Positions 1 to 9,831 are shown, counted from the stretch's first letter. The stretch: 64,000 bases of DNA from CAYTAU01 sp964442075 (GCA_964442075.1 CAYTWH010000011.1:1-64000); one strand, 5' to 3'. Numbers and translations: made by a program. The notes: a model not told the origin generated them from the sequence alone.

Positions 1-12
1 TCTGTTGATTAA

Positions 13-43
13 AAGTCTGAGTTCGTCCCTCAGGCTTTTTTTT
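13..43. terminator. Hairpin terminator with T run
   Basis: AAGTCTGAG (13-21) pairs with CTCAGGCTT (29-37), with one G-T wobble, followed by an unbroken T run to 43. This is a plausible intrinsic terminator for a plus-strand gene to the left of the window. On the minus strand the hairpin is followed by TTTT, so it may also end the S9 peptidase transcript, whose stop codon is at 128. Confidence 0.6.
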
Positions 44-127
44 ATTTCCGCTTTGCGAAATTAAGTAAACTCTAATTATCGGTAACGCACAACGACTAAC
101 AACAAACGACAAACGAAAAAAGTTTCC

Positions 128-2263
128 CTACTCCTTCAAATACTTATCTAAAAATAAGAAAAACTCGCGTTGCCAAAGAATACTGTTTTGTGGTTTTAGC
201 ACAAAGTGGGTTTCTTCTGGGAAAAACAATAGTTTGCTTTCTACACCAAGTAATTGTGCGGCATTAAATGCCTGCAGGCTTTCGGTGTATGGTATTCTAA
301 AATCGTAGCCTCCTGTAATTATCATTATAGGTGCTGTCCAGTTTTGCACAAACTTATGCGGCGAATTTGCATAAGAGTTTTGTGCTGTTTTGTTTGCTTT
401 TTCCCAGTAAGCACCACCAAGGTCGTGGTTTACAAAAAACATTTCTTCGGTAGCTGCATACTGACTTTCGAGATTAAACATTCCGCAATGCGAAATAAAT
501 GCTTTAAACATTCCATTGTTATGTCCGGCAAGCCAGAATACGGAAAAACCTCCATAACTTGCACCAATAGCACCAATTCTGTTTTCATCAATAAAGGGCT
601 CATCTTTAAAGGCATTTACGGCACTTATATAATCTTTCATGTTTTGTCCGCCATAATCGCCGCTTATTTGTGCATTCCATTCTTGTCCAAAGCTTGGTAA
701 TCCACGTCTGTTGGGTGCTATAATTATGTAATCGTGGGCAGCCATCATCTGAAAATTCCAACGATATGAGAAAAACTGACTAACTGCACTTTGTGGTCCA
801 CCTTGACAATAAAGTAATGCAGGGTATGTTTTAGTTTTATCAAAACCCGGAGGATATATTATCCAAACCAACATATCTTTTCCATCGGTAGTTTTAATCC
901 AGCGTTCTTCTGAAACAGCCATCTCTACTTTATCGTAGATATTTTTATTTGTAAATGTAATTTGTGTTTCTTTTCCATCATCGGCAATATTAAATATCTC
1001 TGTTGCCATATCCATAGCCATCTTCTCTCCTATTATTACATCAGCTGATTTTGAAAACGAATTGTAATTGTGTTTTCCTTTTGTAATTTGTGTAAACTCT
1101 TTTGTTTGGATGTTTACCTTAAACAGTTGAAAAGTTGCCTTGATATCGCTTATAAAGTATATTTCAGCGTTATTGTCGCTCCAAACAAGATGTGCTGCAT
1201 TTTGGTCAAAATCTTTAGAAATATATTGCATTTCTTTTGTTGATAGATCCATAATCATTAACCTGTCCTTATCCGATTCGTATCCGGGAGTTTCCATGCT
1301 TTGCCATGCCATTTTACTGCCATCGGGTGAAAAGCTTGGATATTTGTCGTATCCGGGCATTCCTTGGGTAAGGTTTTCTGTTTTGCCTGTTTCAATATTA
1401 TAAAAATAGATATCTGAGTTTGTGCTTAATGAGTATTCTTTACCTGTCATCTTTTTGCAGGTATATGCAATGTATTTTCCATCGGCATTCCATGTCATTT
1501 CAGAGTTGTCGAAATAAGCAGACATAGGTGCATCCCAGCGTTCACCTTCCATAATATCTTTTCCGGCTTCCACTTTTCCTGCTTTTATCTCTGAAACAAA
1601 AATATGGCTGTAACTTTCATCTGTCCAGTTATTCCAATGTCTATACATTAAATCATCAATTATTTTAACATCGGCAAGAGGAAGGTCGGGATAAATTTCA
1701 TTAACTGTTTTATCAATCTTTACATCCATAGTATATAAAAAGTGTGTGCCTGCCGGCGATAGCTCAAAACTATTTATATCTCCATCAATCTCCGATATAT
1801 GCTTTTTATCACTTCCGTCTGCATTCATTTCCCATATCTGCATGCTTTCACTTTCGGCTGCAAGAAAATATATCTTACTTCCATCAACAGACCAACGATG
1901 ATTTAATTCAGGTCCAACAAAATTTGTTAATTGAACAGCATCTCCGCCTTTTGCAGGTACCGAAAAGATATCAATATAGCCTTTATTTGTTGTAGCATTA
2001 TAACGCTGAACATTATAGATAACAGTATTAGCGTTTGGTGATAGTTGAGCATCCCAAATTCTTCCGAACTTCCAAAGTAATTCGGGGTTCATTCTATCGG
2101 CAGTAATTTCAATTTTTGAAAGAGAATCTACCAAGGATATTGTTTCTGTATTTGCTTTATCATCGCTATTTGTTTCAGGACAATCACAGCAAGAAACCAT
2201 TGCAAATGTGAAAACAATGATTAGTGAAGTGCTAAGGATACTTTTTTTTAATGTTTTTTTCAT
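128..2263 (-). CDS. S9 family prolyl oligopeptidase-type peptidase, lipoprotein
   Basis: 711 residues. The N-terminus is a lipoprotein signal with lipobox MVSC (lipid-bearing Cys about 25), so the protein is probably anchored in an envelope membrane. Residues ~50-440 contain repeated PD40/WD40-like blades (for example motifs of the type LSPxGTHFLY and FSPDGSKMAW) that form the propeller gating S9 peptidases. The C-terminal alpha/beta-hydrolase has the nucleophile motif GASYGG (Ser ~569), an Asp in GGYD (~654) and the His in ETHF (~686), a complete triad. The family removes dipeptides or acylated residues from peptides; the exact substrate cannot be read from the sequence. It lies 24 bp after the TPR lipoprotein gene on the same strand, so co-transcription is likely. 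Confidence 0.93.
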   Translation of the reverse strand: MKKTLKKSILSTSLIIVFTFAMVSCCDCPETNSDDKANTETISLVDSLSKIEITADRMNPELLWKFGRIWDAQLSPNANTVIYNVQRYNATTNKGYIDIFSVPAKGGDAVQLTNFVGPELNHRWSVDGSKIYFLAAESESMQIWEMNADGSDKKHISEIDGDINSFELSPAGTHFLYTMDVKIDKTVNEIYPDLPLADVKIIDDLMYRHWNNWTDESYSHIFVSEIKAGKVEAGKDIMEGERWDAPMSAYFDNSEMTWNADGKYIAYTCKKMTGKEYSLSTNSDIYFYNIETGKTENLTQGMPGYDKYPSFSPDGSKMAWQSMETPGYESDKDRLMIMDLSTKEMQYISKDFDQNAAHLVWSDNNAEIYFISDIKATFQLFKVNIQTKEFTQITKGKHNYNSFSKSADVIIGEKMAMDMATEIFNIADDGKETQITFTNKNIYDKVEMAVSEERWIKTTDGKDMLVWIIYPPGFDKTKTYPALLYCQGGPQSAVSQFFSYRWNFQMMAAHDYIIIAPNRRGLPSFGQEWNAQISGDYGGQNMKDYISAVNAFKDEPFIDENRIGAIGASYGGFSVFWLAGHNNGMFKAFISHCGMFNLESQYAATEEMFFVNHDLGGAYWEKANKTAQNSYANSPHKFVQNWTAPIMIITGGYDFRIPYTESLQAFNAAQLLGVESKLLFFPEETHFVLKPQNSILWQREFFLFLDKYLKE

Positions 2264-2287
2264 TTTGTATATATTTTAATTTATATT

Positions 2288-3304
2288 TTATTCTGTTTCA
2301 ATCCTGTTCAAACCTTCAATAGCAGGCTCATAATTTGTTAACAACTTTAAAGCTGTTTTATAATTAAGAATTGCATTTTTCTTGTCGCCCTTATATTCAT
2401 AAGATAAGCCTCTGTTGTAATAAGCTTCTACATATGAATGATCAAAATCAATGGCTTTAGTGAAATAACTTATTGCCTGATCGTAATCTTTAAGATACTC
2501 AAGATTAATGTATCCAATATTATAAAAAGCAATAATAAATTTATCGTCAATATTGTCTAATATATAGTTATATCTTTCAAAAGCCTTTTCGTAATTGTTG
2601 TTATCCTGGTAATAAATTGCAAGATCATAATTAGCCTCTATACTGTTTGGCATAATGTCTATTGCATTTTTGTAATATAATTCAGCTAAGGAATCGTTTG
2701 ATTCTGCACATGACAAACCAAGCAAAATATAAGCATCATAATAGTCAGGGTCTTTTTCTACGGCAATTTGCAAATTTTCAATTGCAAGAGGCAAATTATC
2801 TCTTTGGCGATATATCATGCCTTTTAAGAAAAACATCTTTGGATTATGAGGTTCAATCTTTGCTACTTTGTTCAAATATTCAAAAGACTTTTTATAATCT
2901 TCAACAAATATATATAACTCAGCCAATTTTAGTAATGCTTCAGTATTATCGGGAATTAGTCTAACACATTTTTCCAATGATGCTTTAGCAATTTCAGATT
3001 TCCCGTTAATAATATAATATTCAGAACGCATAATGTAAAACGTTACATTCATCGAATCAAGCTTTAATGCTATTTCAATATCATTAATTGCTTCATCAAT
3101 ATCACCTTCTCTTAAATATGCCTCAGAACGTTTTGCGAACAACAAAGAATTTCTAGGATCTTTTCTTATTTCAATTGAAATGCTGCCAACTGACATAGAA
3201 TCAAGACTTACATCATCAATATCTGTTACTCTATTATCTTTGTTTTCATGTTTGCAACTTAAAATAAATACAAATAAAATTAGAGATATAATGATGCTTT
3301 TCAT
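2288..3304 (-). CDS. Tetratricopeptide-repeat lipoprotein
   Basis: 338 residues. A short signal with lipobox LSC (Cys 17) marks a lipoprotein. From about residue 45 to the end there are roughly eight 34-residue TPR units with the usual A/G, Y and P positions, for example AIENLQIAVEKDPDYYDAYI and AISYFTKAIDFDHSYVEAYY. TPRs are protein-binding superhelices and no catalytic domain is visible. It sits between recA (72 bp upstream) and the S9 peptidase gene (24 bp downstream), all on one strand. Its partner is unknown. Confidence 0.85.
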   Translation of the reverse strand: MKSIIISLILFVFILSCKHENKDNRVTDIDDVSLDSMSVGSISIEIRKDPRNSLLFAKRSEAYLREGDIDEAINDIEIALKLDSMNVTFYIMRSEYYIINGKSEIAKASLEKCVRLIPDNTEALLKLAELYIFVEDYKKSFEYLNKVAKIEPHNPKMFFLKGMIYRQRDNLPLAIENLQIAVEKDPDYYDAYILLGLSCAESNDSLAELYYKNAIDIMPNSIEANYDLAIYYQDNNNYEKAFERYNYILDNIDDKFIIAFYNIGYINLEYLKDYDQAISYFTKAIDFDHSYVEAYYNRGLSYEYKGDKKNAILNYKTALKLLTNYEPAIEGLNRIETE

Positions 3305-3376
3305 ATTATAAAATAGTTTATTGTTTGTCGTTTATCCATTCGACTCCTCACAGGGCTAGCGTTTTTCTTTTATTTA

Positions 3377-4387
3377 TTATTTCTTGTTAATTGCTTCAAA
3401 TATTTTAGCTTCAAGCTCATCAGATAATTCGGGATTATCTGCCATTAGTTTTTTAACAGCATCTCTACCTTGTCCCAGTTTTGTTTCGCCATAACTAAAC
3501 CAACTGCCACTTTTTTTAATAATTTCATAATCAACACCAAGGTCAACAATTTCGCCTGTTTTTGAAATGCCAAGACCGTACATTATATCAAATTCAGCTT
3601 TTCTGAAAGGCGGTGCAATTTTGTTTTTAACAATCTTCACTCTTGTGCGATTACCTACAATGTTTTCTCCATCTTTTATCTGACCAATTCTACGAATATC
3701 AACTCTTACTGAAGAATAAAACTTTAGTGCATTTCCACCTGTTGTAGTTTCAGGATTTCCAAACATTACTCCTATTTTTTCTCTCAACTGATTGATAAAC
3801 ACACAGCATGTATTTGTTTTACTAATGCTTGCAGTTAGTTTTCTTAATGCCTGTGACATTAATCTTGCCTGCAAGCCCATTCTTGAATCTCCCATATCGC
3901 CTTCAATTTCTGCTTTTGGAGTTAGTGCTGCAACAGAATCGATAACAATAATATCAATAGCTCCCGAACGAATAAGATGGTCTGTAATTTCTAATGCTTG
4001 TTCTCCATTGTCGGGTTGTGAAATGTATAAATTCTCTACATCAACACCAAGATTTTCTGCATAAAACCTGTCGAATGCATGCTCTGCATCAATAAATGCA
4101 GCTATACCACCAGCTTTTTGAGCTTCGGCAATTGCATGTATTGCAATAGTTGTTTTACCCGATGATTCAGGTCCGAATATCTCAACTACTCTGCCTCGTG
4201 GAAAACCACCAATACCAAGTGCACTGTTTATAGAAATTGAACCGGAGGAAATAGCAGGCACATCCTGTACCACATCATCGCCAAGTTTCATTATTGTTCC
4301 CTTACCAAAGTTTTTTTCAATAACACCAACTGCATTATCAATTGCCTTTTGTTTTTCCGTATTAACTTTCTCTTTTTTCTCTGACAT
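3377..4387 (-). CDS. recA: Recombinase RecA
   Basis: 336 residues, the normal RecA length. The Walker A motif GPESSGKT is at residues 72-79, Walker B lies in the segment IDIIVIDSVAAL, and the DNA-binding loop region MGLQARLMSQALRKL and the FINQLREKIG segment are present. RecA forms ATP-dependent filaments on single-stranded DNA, drives strand exchange and triggers the SOS response. The only visible control element is a possible TAnnTTTG box about 67 bp upstream. No LexA-type operator was recognised. The addAB genes that load RecA lie about 26 kb away in this window. Confidence 0.98.
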   Translation of the reverse strand: MSEKKEKVNTEKQKAIDNAVGVIEKNFGKGTIMKLGDDVVQDVPAISSGSISINSALGIGGFPRGRVVEIFGPESSGKTTIAIHAIAEAQKAGGIAAFIDAEHAFDRFYAENLGVDVENLYISQPDNGEQALEITDHLIRSGAIDIIVIDSVAALTPKAEIEGDMGDSRMGLQARLMSQALRKLTASISKTNTCCVFINQLREKIGVMFGNPETTTGGNALKFYSSVRVDIRRIGQIKDGENIVGNRTRVKIVKNKIAPPFRKAEFDIMYGLGISKTGEIVDLGVDYEIIKKSGSWFSYGETKLGQGRDAVKKLMADNPELSDELEAKIFEAINKK

Positions 4388-4687
4388 AATTTTTAGTTTT
4401 TACTGATTTTCCTGATAATACCACTGTTTTATAATTGGTATAATTTATTGAAACAAATGTATCTTAAATAGTGATAATAATATTGATGATTTATAAATGT
4501 TTTTTAACAATGTAAAAATATTCTCAACAAAGATGTTCAGAGCTTGTCAAGATAGTGCTTTTTTAGAAAATAAATCTCAATTTAAGTTAAACCCACTCAT
4601 GGAAAGCATTTATTTGAAGTAATTTAAAAAAGCCACCACTGATTACACAGATTATCACAGATTTAATCCCGAAAACCGGGAAACAAT
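4388..4687. other. Intergenic region between recA and murQ
   Basis: 300 bp without a gene. It holds the possible recA -7 box (4454-4461) and, next to the murQ stop, a small hairpin TCCCG/CGGGA (4667-4681) that could help end murQ transcription. Around 4632-4663 lies an imperfect direct repeat, ACACAGATTA followed by TCACAGATTT. Nothing else is recognisable. Confidence 0.6.
4454..4461 (-). promoter_or_regulatory. Possible recA promoter -7 box
   Basis: On the minus strand the sequence reads TACATTTG, a match to the Bacteroidota -7 consensus TAnnTTTG, about 67 bp before the recA ATG. No convincing -33 TTTG lies 19-20 nt further upstream, so this is a half-match only. Confidence 0.4.
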
Positions 4688-5488
4688 TTATTTGCTATTT
4701 TTCAGCACAGCTCTAACGCTTCCATGTTGCAACAATTGCTCTTTGGCTTTATTGTAAGGAATTCCCAAAGCATCAACAATCATTTTTGAGCCTCTGTCAA
4801 TTAGCTTTTCGTTATTTAATTGCATATCTACCATTTTATTGCCAAGCACCTTTCCTAATTTTATCATTAAGGTAGTAGTTATCATATTCAGCACCATTTT
4901 TTGTGCTGTGCCTGATTTCATGCGTGTGCTTCCGGTAACAAACTCCGGTCCTACGATTATTTCTATGGAATAATTAGTTTCTTTTGACAACTGACTGTTA
5001 TCATTTGATGTAATGCAGCCTGTTTCAATATTATGATTAGAACAATTTTGCAAAGCACCAATAACATATGGAGTCATTCCAGATGAAGAAATACCTATTA
5101 CAAAATCTTTTTCACAAACATTGTATTTTTGCAGATCTTTCCATCCTCCATCAAATTCGTCTTCTGCTTTTTCAACGGCAGTACGAATAGCAGTGTCTCC
5201 TCCTGCAATTAATCCTATTACCAAATTTTTGTTAACACCAAAAGTCGGTGGACATTCTGATGCGTCTAATATGCCAAGTCTTCCGCTGGTTCCGGAGCCA
5301 AGATAGAACAATCTGCCACCATCTTTCATTTTATTATATGCTGCTCTTATTAGATCTTCTATCTGACTTAATGATCGTCCAACTACTTCCGCAACTTTTT
5401 TATCTTCATTATTAATTCCAATAAGAAGTTCGCCTATACTCTTTTTTTCAAGGTCGTTATATAATGAATCAGCTTCCGTTGTTTTCAT
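4688..5488 (-). CDS. murQ: N-acetylmuramic acid 6-phosphate etherase
   Basis: 266 residues, slightly shorter than most MurQ (about 300). It has the SIS sugar-phosphate fold with GSGTSGRLG (residues 64-72), the family signature DASECPPTFG (75-84), the AVEKAEDE segment carrying the second catalytic acid, and GSTRMKSGTAQK. MurQ cleaves the lactyl ether of MurNAc-6-phosphate to give GlcNAc-6-phosphate and D-lactate in cell-wall recycling. It starts 29 bp after the end of the potassium-channel gene, so the two may share a transcript, although no functional link is known. No murK or anmK gene is in the window. Confidence 0.93.
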   Translation of the reverse strand: MKTTEADSLYNDLEKKSIGELLIGINNEDKKVAEVVGRSLSQIEDLIRAAYNKMKDGGRLFYLGSGTSGRLGILDASECPPTFGVNKNLVIGLIAGGDTAIRTAVEKAEDEFDGGWKDLQKYNVCEKDFVIGISSSGMTPYVIGALQNCSNHNIETGCITSNDNSQLSKETNYSIEIIVGPEFVTGSTRMKSGTAQKMVLNMITTTLMIKLGKVLGNKMVDMQLNNEKLIDRGSKMIVDALGIPYNKAKEQLLQHGSVRAVLKNSK

Positions 5489-5517
5489 TCACAATTCTAT
5501 TAACAGTTCGTAATAAT

Positions 5518-7266
5518 TTATCTTAATATTTTTCTTGCAAATGCTACTGTAAAGTATGACATCATAAAAGGTCCAACAAATCCTTCAACAGAAGCTATAA
5601 ACCGTAAAAATCCTACAGGAGTGCAATCACCATAACCAATAGTAGCAAAAGTAATCATACTATAATAAAATGTGTCATAAAGTTTTTTGAAAAATCCTGC
5701 ATCAGCAGGAATACAATTAATTGATGTATCTAATATAAATGGTGATACAAAATGAAATAAACTAAAAATAAAATAAACAGATACAAGACTAGTTAAAACT
5801 CTCAAAGGTGATGTGGCATATAATCCCATTATATCAAAAACTATATACTTGAATATATAAAGTGGATATTTCCACACCAAATTTGTTTTATCTCCATTAT
5901 CGGAAATTTGAATACTTGCTTTTAATTCATGTCTTTTAAATTGGATATAAGCCAGATCTTCGTGCTTGTAATTACCTATTTTTCCGTAATTCTCTTTTAA
6001 CACTCTAAATTGTTCAGCTTTGTCTTTACATGTAGTTTTTTCTTGCCTGTCGATTAATTCTTTTACATTATTTTTATGCCAGTCGATATATATCTGCCCA
6101 AGCAAACGAATACCTGAAAAATTAATAATATTAATTTCTACATCATGCTCGTAAGGCGTAAGGTCAATAATATCACGAATAATTGAATCTGATAGATCGA
6201 GGTATTTGCATTTAGCAAGTCTTATATCAAAGTAATTATTGAAATGACACGATTGAAGAGTTAGTTTTTTAAATTTAGATTGAGCAAAATAAACGCTTTT
6301 TGTTCCAAAATCTGTATTATTGAAAACAAGTTCAGAGTTATCAAATTCAACTATATCAAAATTTAGTTTTCCATCTCCAAAAACTGAACGAAGAAAAGTC
6401 ATTCTACCCTTTTTCAACCCACATGCCTCAAAAGTAACATCGCTATTACCAAAAACAGCTCTATTGAAATTTACTTTTCCAACACCAAATTCTACTTTTC
6501 TGAAATCTACTTTACCTTCGCCAAAGTCAACGCGTTCAAAAGAAATATCGTCTGATCCAAATTTAGAGAAATGAAAATCGATCTTTCCTTCACCAAAGCT
6601 CGCCATTTTAAATGATGTTTTACCATCATTAAAATTAGCATTAATAAAAGCAACATCACCATCGCCAAATTCAGTATTTACAAATGAGTTTGTACCAATA
6701 CCAAAATCGGCATACTGAAAATCTTTTGTTCCTTTATGAAACACTGTGTTCTTAAATTCTATTTCTCCTTCACCAAAAACAGTATTGGCAAAATCTACAT
6801 TGCCATTATCGAAAAAACAATATGAAAAATCTGCCTTTCCATTACCAAACTTTGCTGAATTGAACGAAACACTTCCGCGAATAAAATTTGAGTATCCAAA
6901 ATTCACGCTTGAGCTCTGAAAATCAGCAAATGAAAAGTCTGTATTTATCTTAGAATCGAAATATGCTCTGTTGGCAGTAAAGTTATTTAAAACAACATAA
7001 GTTTCCTCATCAATTTTTCTTGATTTGCGATACTTTGACAAAGAAAAATCCTCAATATAAGCTTCATCGAGATTAATATCTTCGCCATTATCAATTTTTT
7101 TGTAAATATCTTCTATATCAAAATAGCCAAGTTCATTGTATTGCAATTCTCTTTTATTTTCATCATAAAACGATATACAAGCCGTAGAACTAAAGCTTTT
7201 ACCGCTTTTGCATACAAACTCAGTTTTTTTTATTTTTACTTTATAATTATTATAGCCTGTTAACAT
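5518..7266 (-). CDS. Potassium channel fused to a 12-residue-repeat beta-helix domain
   Basis: 582 residues from ATG at 7266 (an in-frame TTG two codons earlier is less likely). Residues ~121-336 consist of 18 repeats in strict 12-residue register, pattern [V/I]xFxxxxFGxGx, for example VDFANTVFGEGE and IEFKNTVFHKGT. The paired Phe residues five apart resemble pentapeptide-repeat beta-helices, but the period is 12, not 5. The C-terminal ~95 residues form a two-helix ion-channel module: TM1 ~490-512, pore helix, selectivity filter TIGYGD (~542-547), TM2 ~554-576. A K+ channel in the inner membrane with a large cytoplasmic repeat domain is the most likely reading. The gating signal is unknown. 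Confidence 0.85.
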   Translation of the reverse strand: MLTGYNNYKVKIKKTEFVCKSGKSFSSTACISFYDENKRELQYNELGYFDIEDIYKKIDNGEDINLDEAYIEDFSLSKYRKSRKIDEETYVVLNNFTANRAYFDSKINTDFSFADFQSSSVNFGYSNFIRGSVSFNSAKFGNGKADFSYCFFDNGNVDFANTVFGEGEIEFKNTVFHKGTKDFQYADFGIGTNSFVNTEFGDGDVAFINANFNDGKTSFKMASFGEGKIDFHFSKFGSDDISFERVDFGEGKVDFRKVEFGVGKVNFNRAVFGNSDVTFEACGLKKGRMTFLRSVFGDGKLNFDIVEFDNSELVFNNTDFGTKSVYFAQSKFKKLTLQSCHFNNYFDIRLAKCKYLDLSDSIIRDIIDLTPYEHDVEINIINFSGIRLLGQIYIDWHKNNVKELIDRQEKTTCKDKAEQFRVLKENYGKIGNYKHEDLAYIQFKRHELKASIQISDNGDKTNLVWKYPLYIFKYIVFDIMGLYATSPLRVLTSLVSVYFIFSLFHFVSPFILDTSINCIPADAGFFKKLYDTFYYSMITFATIGYGDCTPVGFLRFIASVEGFVGPFMMSYFTVAFARKILR

Positions 7267-7447
7267 TTTCAATAATTATTGAGACGCTAAAGTAGTAAAT
7301 GAATTTTGAAATGGAAAACTTAGTGTGTTTTTTATTAAGACAAAACTTATGTAATATATTAGCAGCAAGTTGACAACGAGCAATTAACAATAGACAAAAT
7401 AACACGAAATTCACAGAGTAGTATACCGATACTTTACTTAAAGCTTA

Positions 7448-7536
7448 TTTGCAAAATAAAATTGTGTTGTATGACCCCTCGTTATCTCCCCTAAAAGGGG
7501 AAAAAGTCCTCCTCTTAGGAGGATTTAGGAGGTCAT
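7448..7536. repeat. Dispersed palindromic element, copy E1
   Basis: The core 7471-7536 begins ATGACC and ends GGTCAT (inverted termini) and contains two internal hairpins, CCCCTAAAAGGGG and TCCTCC..GGAGGA. The 23 bp before the core (7448-7470) are identical to those before copy E2. Its right end lies 6 bp from the stop codon of the following T9SS gene. It is one of five related copies in the window, plus one partial copy. Confidence 0.75.
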
Positions 7537-7542
7537 AATAAT

Positions 7543-8613
7543 CTACTGTTTAATTATCCTCTTAGTTATTGTGTGTTTGTTGGTAGTTATCTCAACAAAG
7601 TAAATCCCAGAATGTAGATTAGCTCCATTAATTATAATCTCATTATTAGCTTTCTCTGTTGATACTTTAATTTGTTTACCTAAAACATTGTAAAGTGCAA
7701 TTTCAATATTATCTGCATTTGTATTATCAGGCAACAATACACTAAGCTTTTCATTAAATGGGTTGGGTGCTAACTTTAGTTCTTGTGTTTGCAATTGGTT
7801 GGGTACACTAACATAATTACAATCATTACTAAAATATGATTGAGGATCAATATCTGTCCAGTTAGTTGTTGACCATACAGGGTCATCTACTTCAATACAG
7901 AATAAAATTGGGCTATTAACAGTATAAAAATCAGTAAGAACTGTATTGTTTCCATTTTTTACATTTAAACTACTTAATTGATTACCACTGCACCACAATC
8001 CAATAAGAGCAGTATTATTACTTACATCTAATGTACTTAATTGATTTTCCCAACAAGATAAATTAGTAAGAGAAGTATTATTGCTGACATCTAAAGAAGT
8101 TAATTGATTTATTTGACAATATAAAAATTCAAGAGCAGTATTATTGCTAACATCTAATGTGCCTAATGGATTAGAAAGGCAAGTTAAACTTATGAGAGAA
8201 GAATTATTACTCACGTCTAAAATGTTTATTTGATTACTGAAACAACTTAATGATTCTAGTGTTATATTATTACTGATATCTAAGGATGTTAATTGATTTT
8301 GATAACAAGTTAAATAAATAAGTGCAATATTATTGGTAATATCTAAAGAGGTTAATTGATTACTACCACAATTTAAATAAATAAGAGCAGTAAAGGCTTC
8401 AATTCCTGTTAGGTCTGCTATATTCATACTATAAACATCAATTGTATCTGTGGCTAAAGCTTCGCTTACTTGTATCTCACCATCTTGATTTGTGTTTATT
8501 AAAGTGTCAGCCAATAATGCAGCTTTAAAGTTAGCATCAGGTATATTTACTATTTGAGCATTGGCAAATAGCATTAATAATAGTGTTGCTGATAGTAGTA
8601 TAAGTTTTTTCAT
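7543..8613 (-). CDS. Secreted leucine-rich-repeat protein, T9SS type A sorting domain
   Basis: 356 residues. Signal peptide ending FANAQ (~19). An Asp-rich segment near 40-52 (TNQDGE) resembles a calcium-binding loop. Six full 21-residue LRR units follow, pattern LTSLDVSNNTALxxLxCxxNQ, which form a solenoid usually used for binding. The last ~75 residues are a T9SS type A sorting domain (NPFNEKLSV ... SGIYFVEI ... IKQ). The cargo is expected on the cell surface or secreted. It begins 3 bp after the stop of its larger paralogue (8617-9831), so the two form an operon. The sorting domain is almost the same as its neighbour's, which indicates recent duplication or gene conversion. Confidence 0.85.
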   Translation of the reverse strand: MKKLILLSATLLLMLFANAQIVNIPDANFKAALLADTLINTNQDGEIQVSEALATDTIDVYSMNIADLTGIEAFTALIYLNCGSNQLTSLDITNNIALIYLTCYQNQLTSLDISNNITLESLSCFSNQINILDVSNNSSLISLTCLSNPLGTLDVSNNTALEFLYCQINQLTSLDVSNNTSLTNLSCWENQLSTLDVSNNTALIGLWCSGNQLSSLNVKNGNNTVLTDFYTVNSPILFCIEVDDPVWSTTNWTDIDPQSYFSNDCNYVSVPNQLQTQELKLAPNPFNEKLSVLLPDNTNADNIEIALYNVLGKQIKVSTEKANNEIIINGANLHSGIYFVEITTNKHTITKRIIKQ

Positions 8614-8616
8614 GCT

Positions 8617-9831
8617 TTATTGTTTTATAAGTTTTGCATTACCAATTACTTTGTTTTGCTCTCTTATCTCAACAAAGTAAATCCCAGAATGTAGATTTGC
8701 TCCATTAATTATAATCTCATTATTAGCTTTCTCTGTTGAAACTTTAATTTGCTTACCTAAAACATTATAGAGTACAATTTCAATATTATCTGCATTTGTA
8801 TTTTCAGGCAACAATACGCTAAGCTTTTCATTAAATGGGTTTGGGGCTAATTTTAATTCTTGTGTTTTTAATTTATCATAGGTATTAGTGGTGCAGTTAT
8901 TACTAAAAGATGCAATAGAATCAAATTGGTAAAATGTAGTATCTGTCCAATTAGCTGTAGACCAGGTAGAATCATCAACTTCTATGCAATATAAGTTTGG
9001 GTTAGTATCTGCCATTATATAACCTATATAAGTATTATTACCATTCATTAGATTTAGACTACTTAATTGATTTTCTCCACAATAAAAATAATAAAGATCA
9101 GGATTGTTGCTAACATCTAATGTACTTAATTGATTTCTTTCACAACCCAAATTTAAAAGAACAGGATTGTTACTTACATCTAATGAGCTTAATTGATTAT
9201 CTCTGCAAGTTAACAGTTCAAGAAAAGTATTGTTACTTACATCCAATGTAGTTAATAAGTTCTCGTGGCAAGCCAACCAATCAAGCACAAAATTATTACT
9301 TACATCTAATGTACTTAATTGATTAGTACAGCACCATATTCTCGTAATTTCAATGCAATTATATACATTTAATGTGTTTAATTGATTGTAGTTACAATAT
9401 AGTTCTAAAATAGCAGTATTGTTGCTTAAGTCTAAACTGCTTATTTGATTTTCACTGCAATGTAAATATTCTAGTGCAGTATTATTACTTACATCTAATG
9501 AGGTTAAATCATTACTTGAACAATCTATATTAGTAAGAGCAGTATTATTACTTACGTCTATACTGCTTAATTGATTTCCGCTACAACTTAAATAAAAAAT
9601 AGCAGTAAAAGCTTCAATACCTGTAAGGTCTATAATATTCAAGTTAGAGACATATAACTGGCCTGTATAAGAATATGCTTCACTTACTTGTATTTCGGTA
9701 TCTATATTTGTATTAATTGCAGAGTTGCCGACTAATGCAGCCTTAAAGTTAGCATCCGGTATATTTACTATTTGAGCATTGGCAAATAGCATTAATAGTA
9801 GTGTTGCAGAAAGTAGAATGATGGTTTTCAT
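8617..9831 (-). CDS. Secreted leucine-rich-repeat protein, T9SS type A sorting domain
   Basis: 404 residues, a paralogue of the next gene downstream. Signal peptide MKTIILLSATLLLMLFANA, the same short conserved N-terminal block (IVNIPDANFKAAL), eight 21-residue LRR units with the conserved Cys before NQ, then a T9SS type A domain from ~330. The tail ends IREQNKVIGNAKLIKQ instead of TNKHTITKRIIKQ, so only the last part of the sorting domain differs from its neighbour. First gene of a two-gene operon. Copy E2 of the dispersed element lies about 60 bp upstream. A binding or adhesion role is inferred from the fold class only. Confidence 0.85.
   Translation of the reverse strand: MKTIILLSATLLLMLFANAQIVNIPDANFKAALVGNSAINTNIDTEIQVSEAYSYTGQLYVSNLNIIDLTGIEAFTAIFYLSCSGNQLSSIDVSNNTALTNIDCSSNDLTSLDVSNNTALEYLHCSENQISSLDLSNNTAILELYCNYNQLNTLNVYNCIEITRIWCCTNQLSTLDVSNNFVLDWLACHENLLTTLDVSNNTFLELLTCRDNQLSSLDVSNNPVLLNLGCERNQLSTLDVSNNPDLYYFYCGENQLSSLNLMNGNNTYIGYIMADTNPNLYCIEVDDSTWSTANWTDTTFYQFDSIASFSNNCTTNTYDKLKTQELKLAPNPFNEKLSVLLPENTNADNIEIVLYNVLGKQIKVSTEKANNEIIINGANLHSGIYFVEIREQNKVIGNAKLIKQ

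Noticed and set aside
254..700. Plus-strand frame opposite the S9 peptidase
   Set aside because: The minus-strand frame encodes the conserved catalytic domain. The plus-strand product has no recognisable feature.
4632..4663. LexA or other operator upstream of recA
   Set aside because: The imperfect direct repeat here lies near the murQ end, over 200 bp from recA, and resembles common dispersed filler (CACAGATT-type) rather than a palindromic operator.
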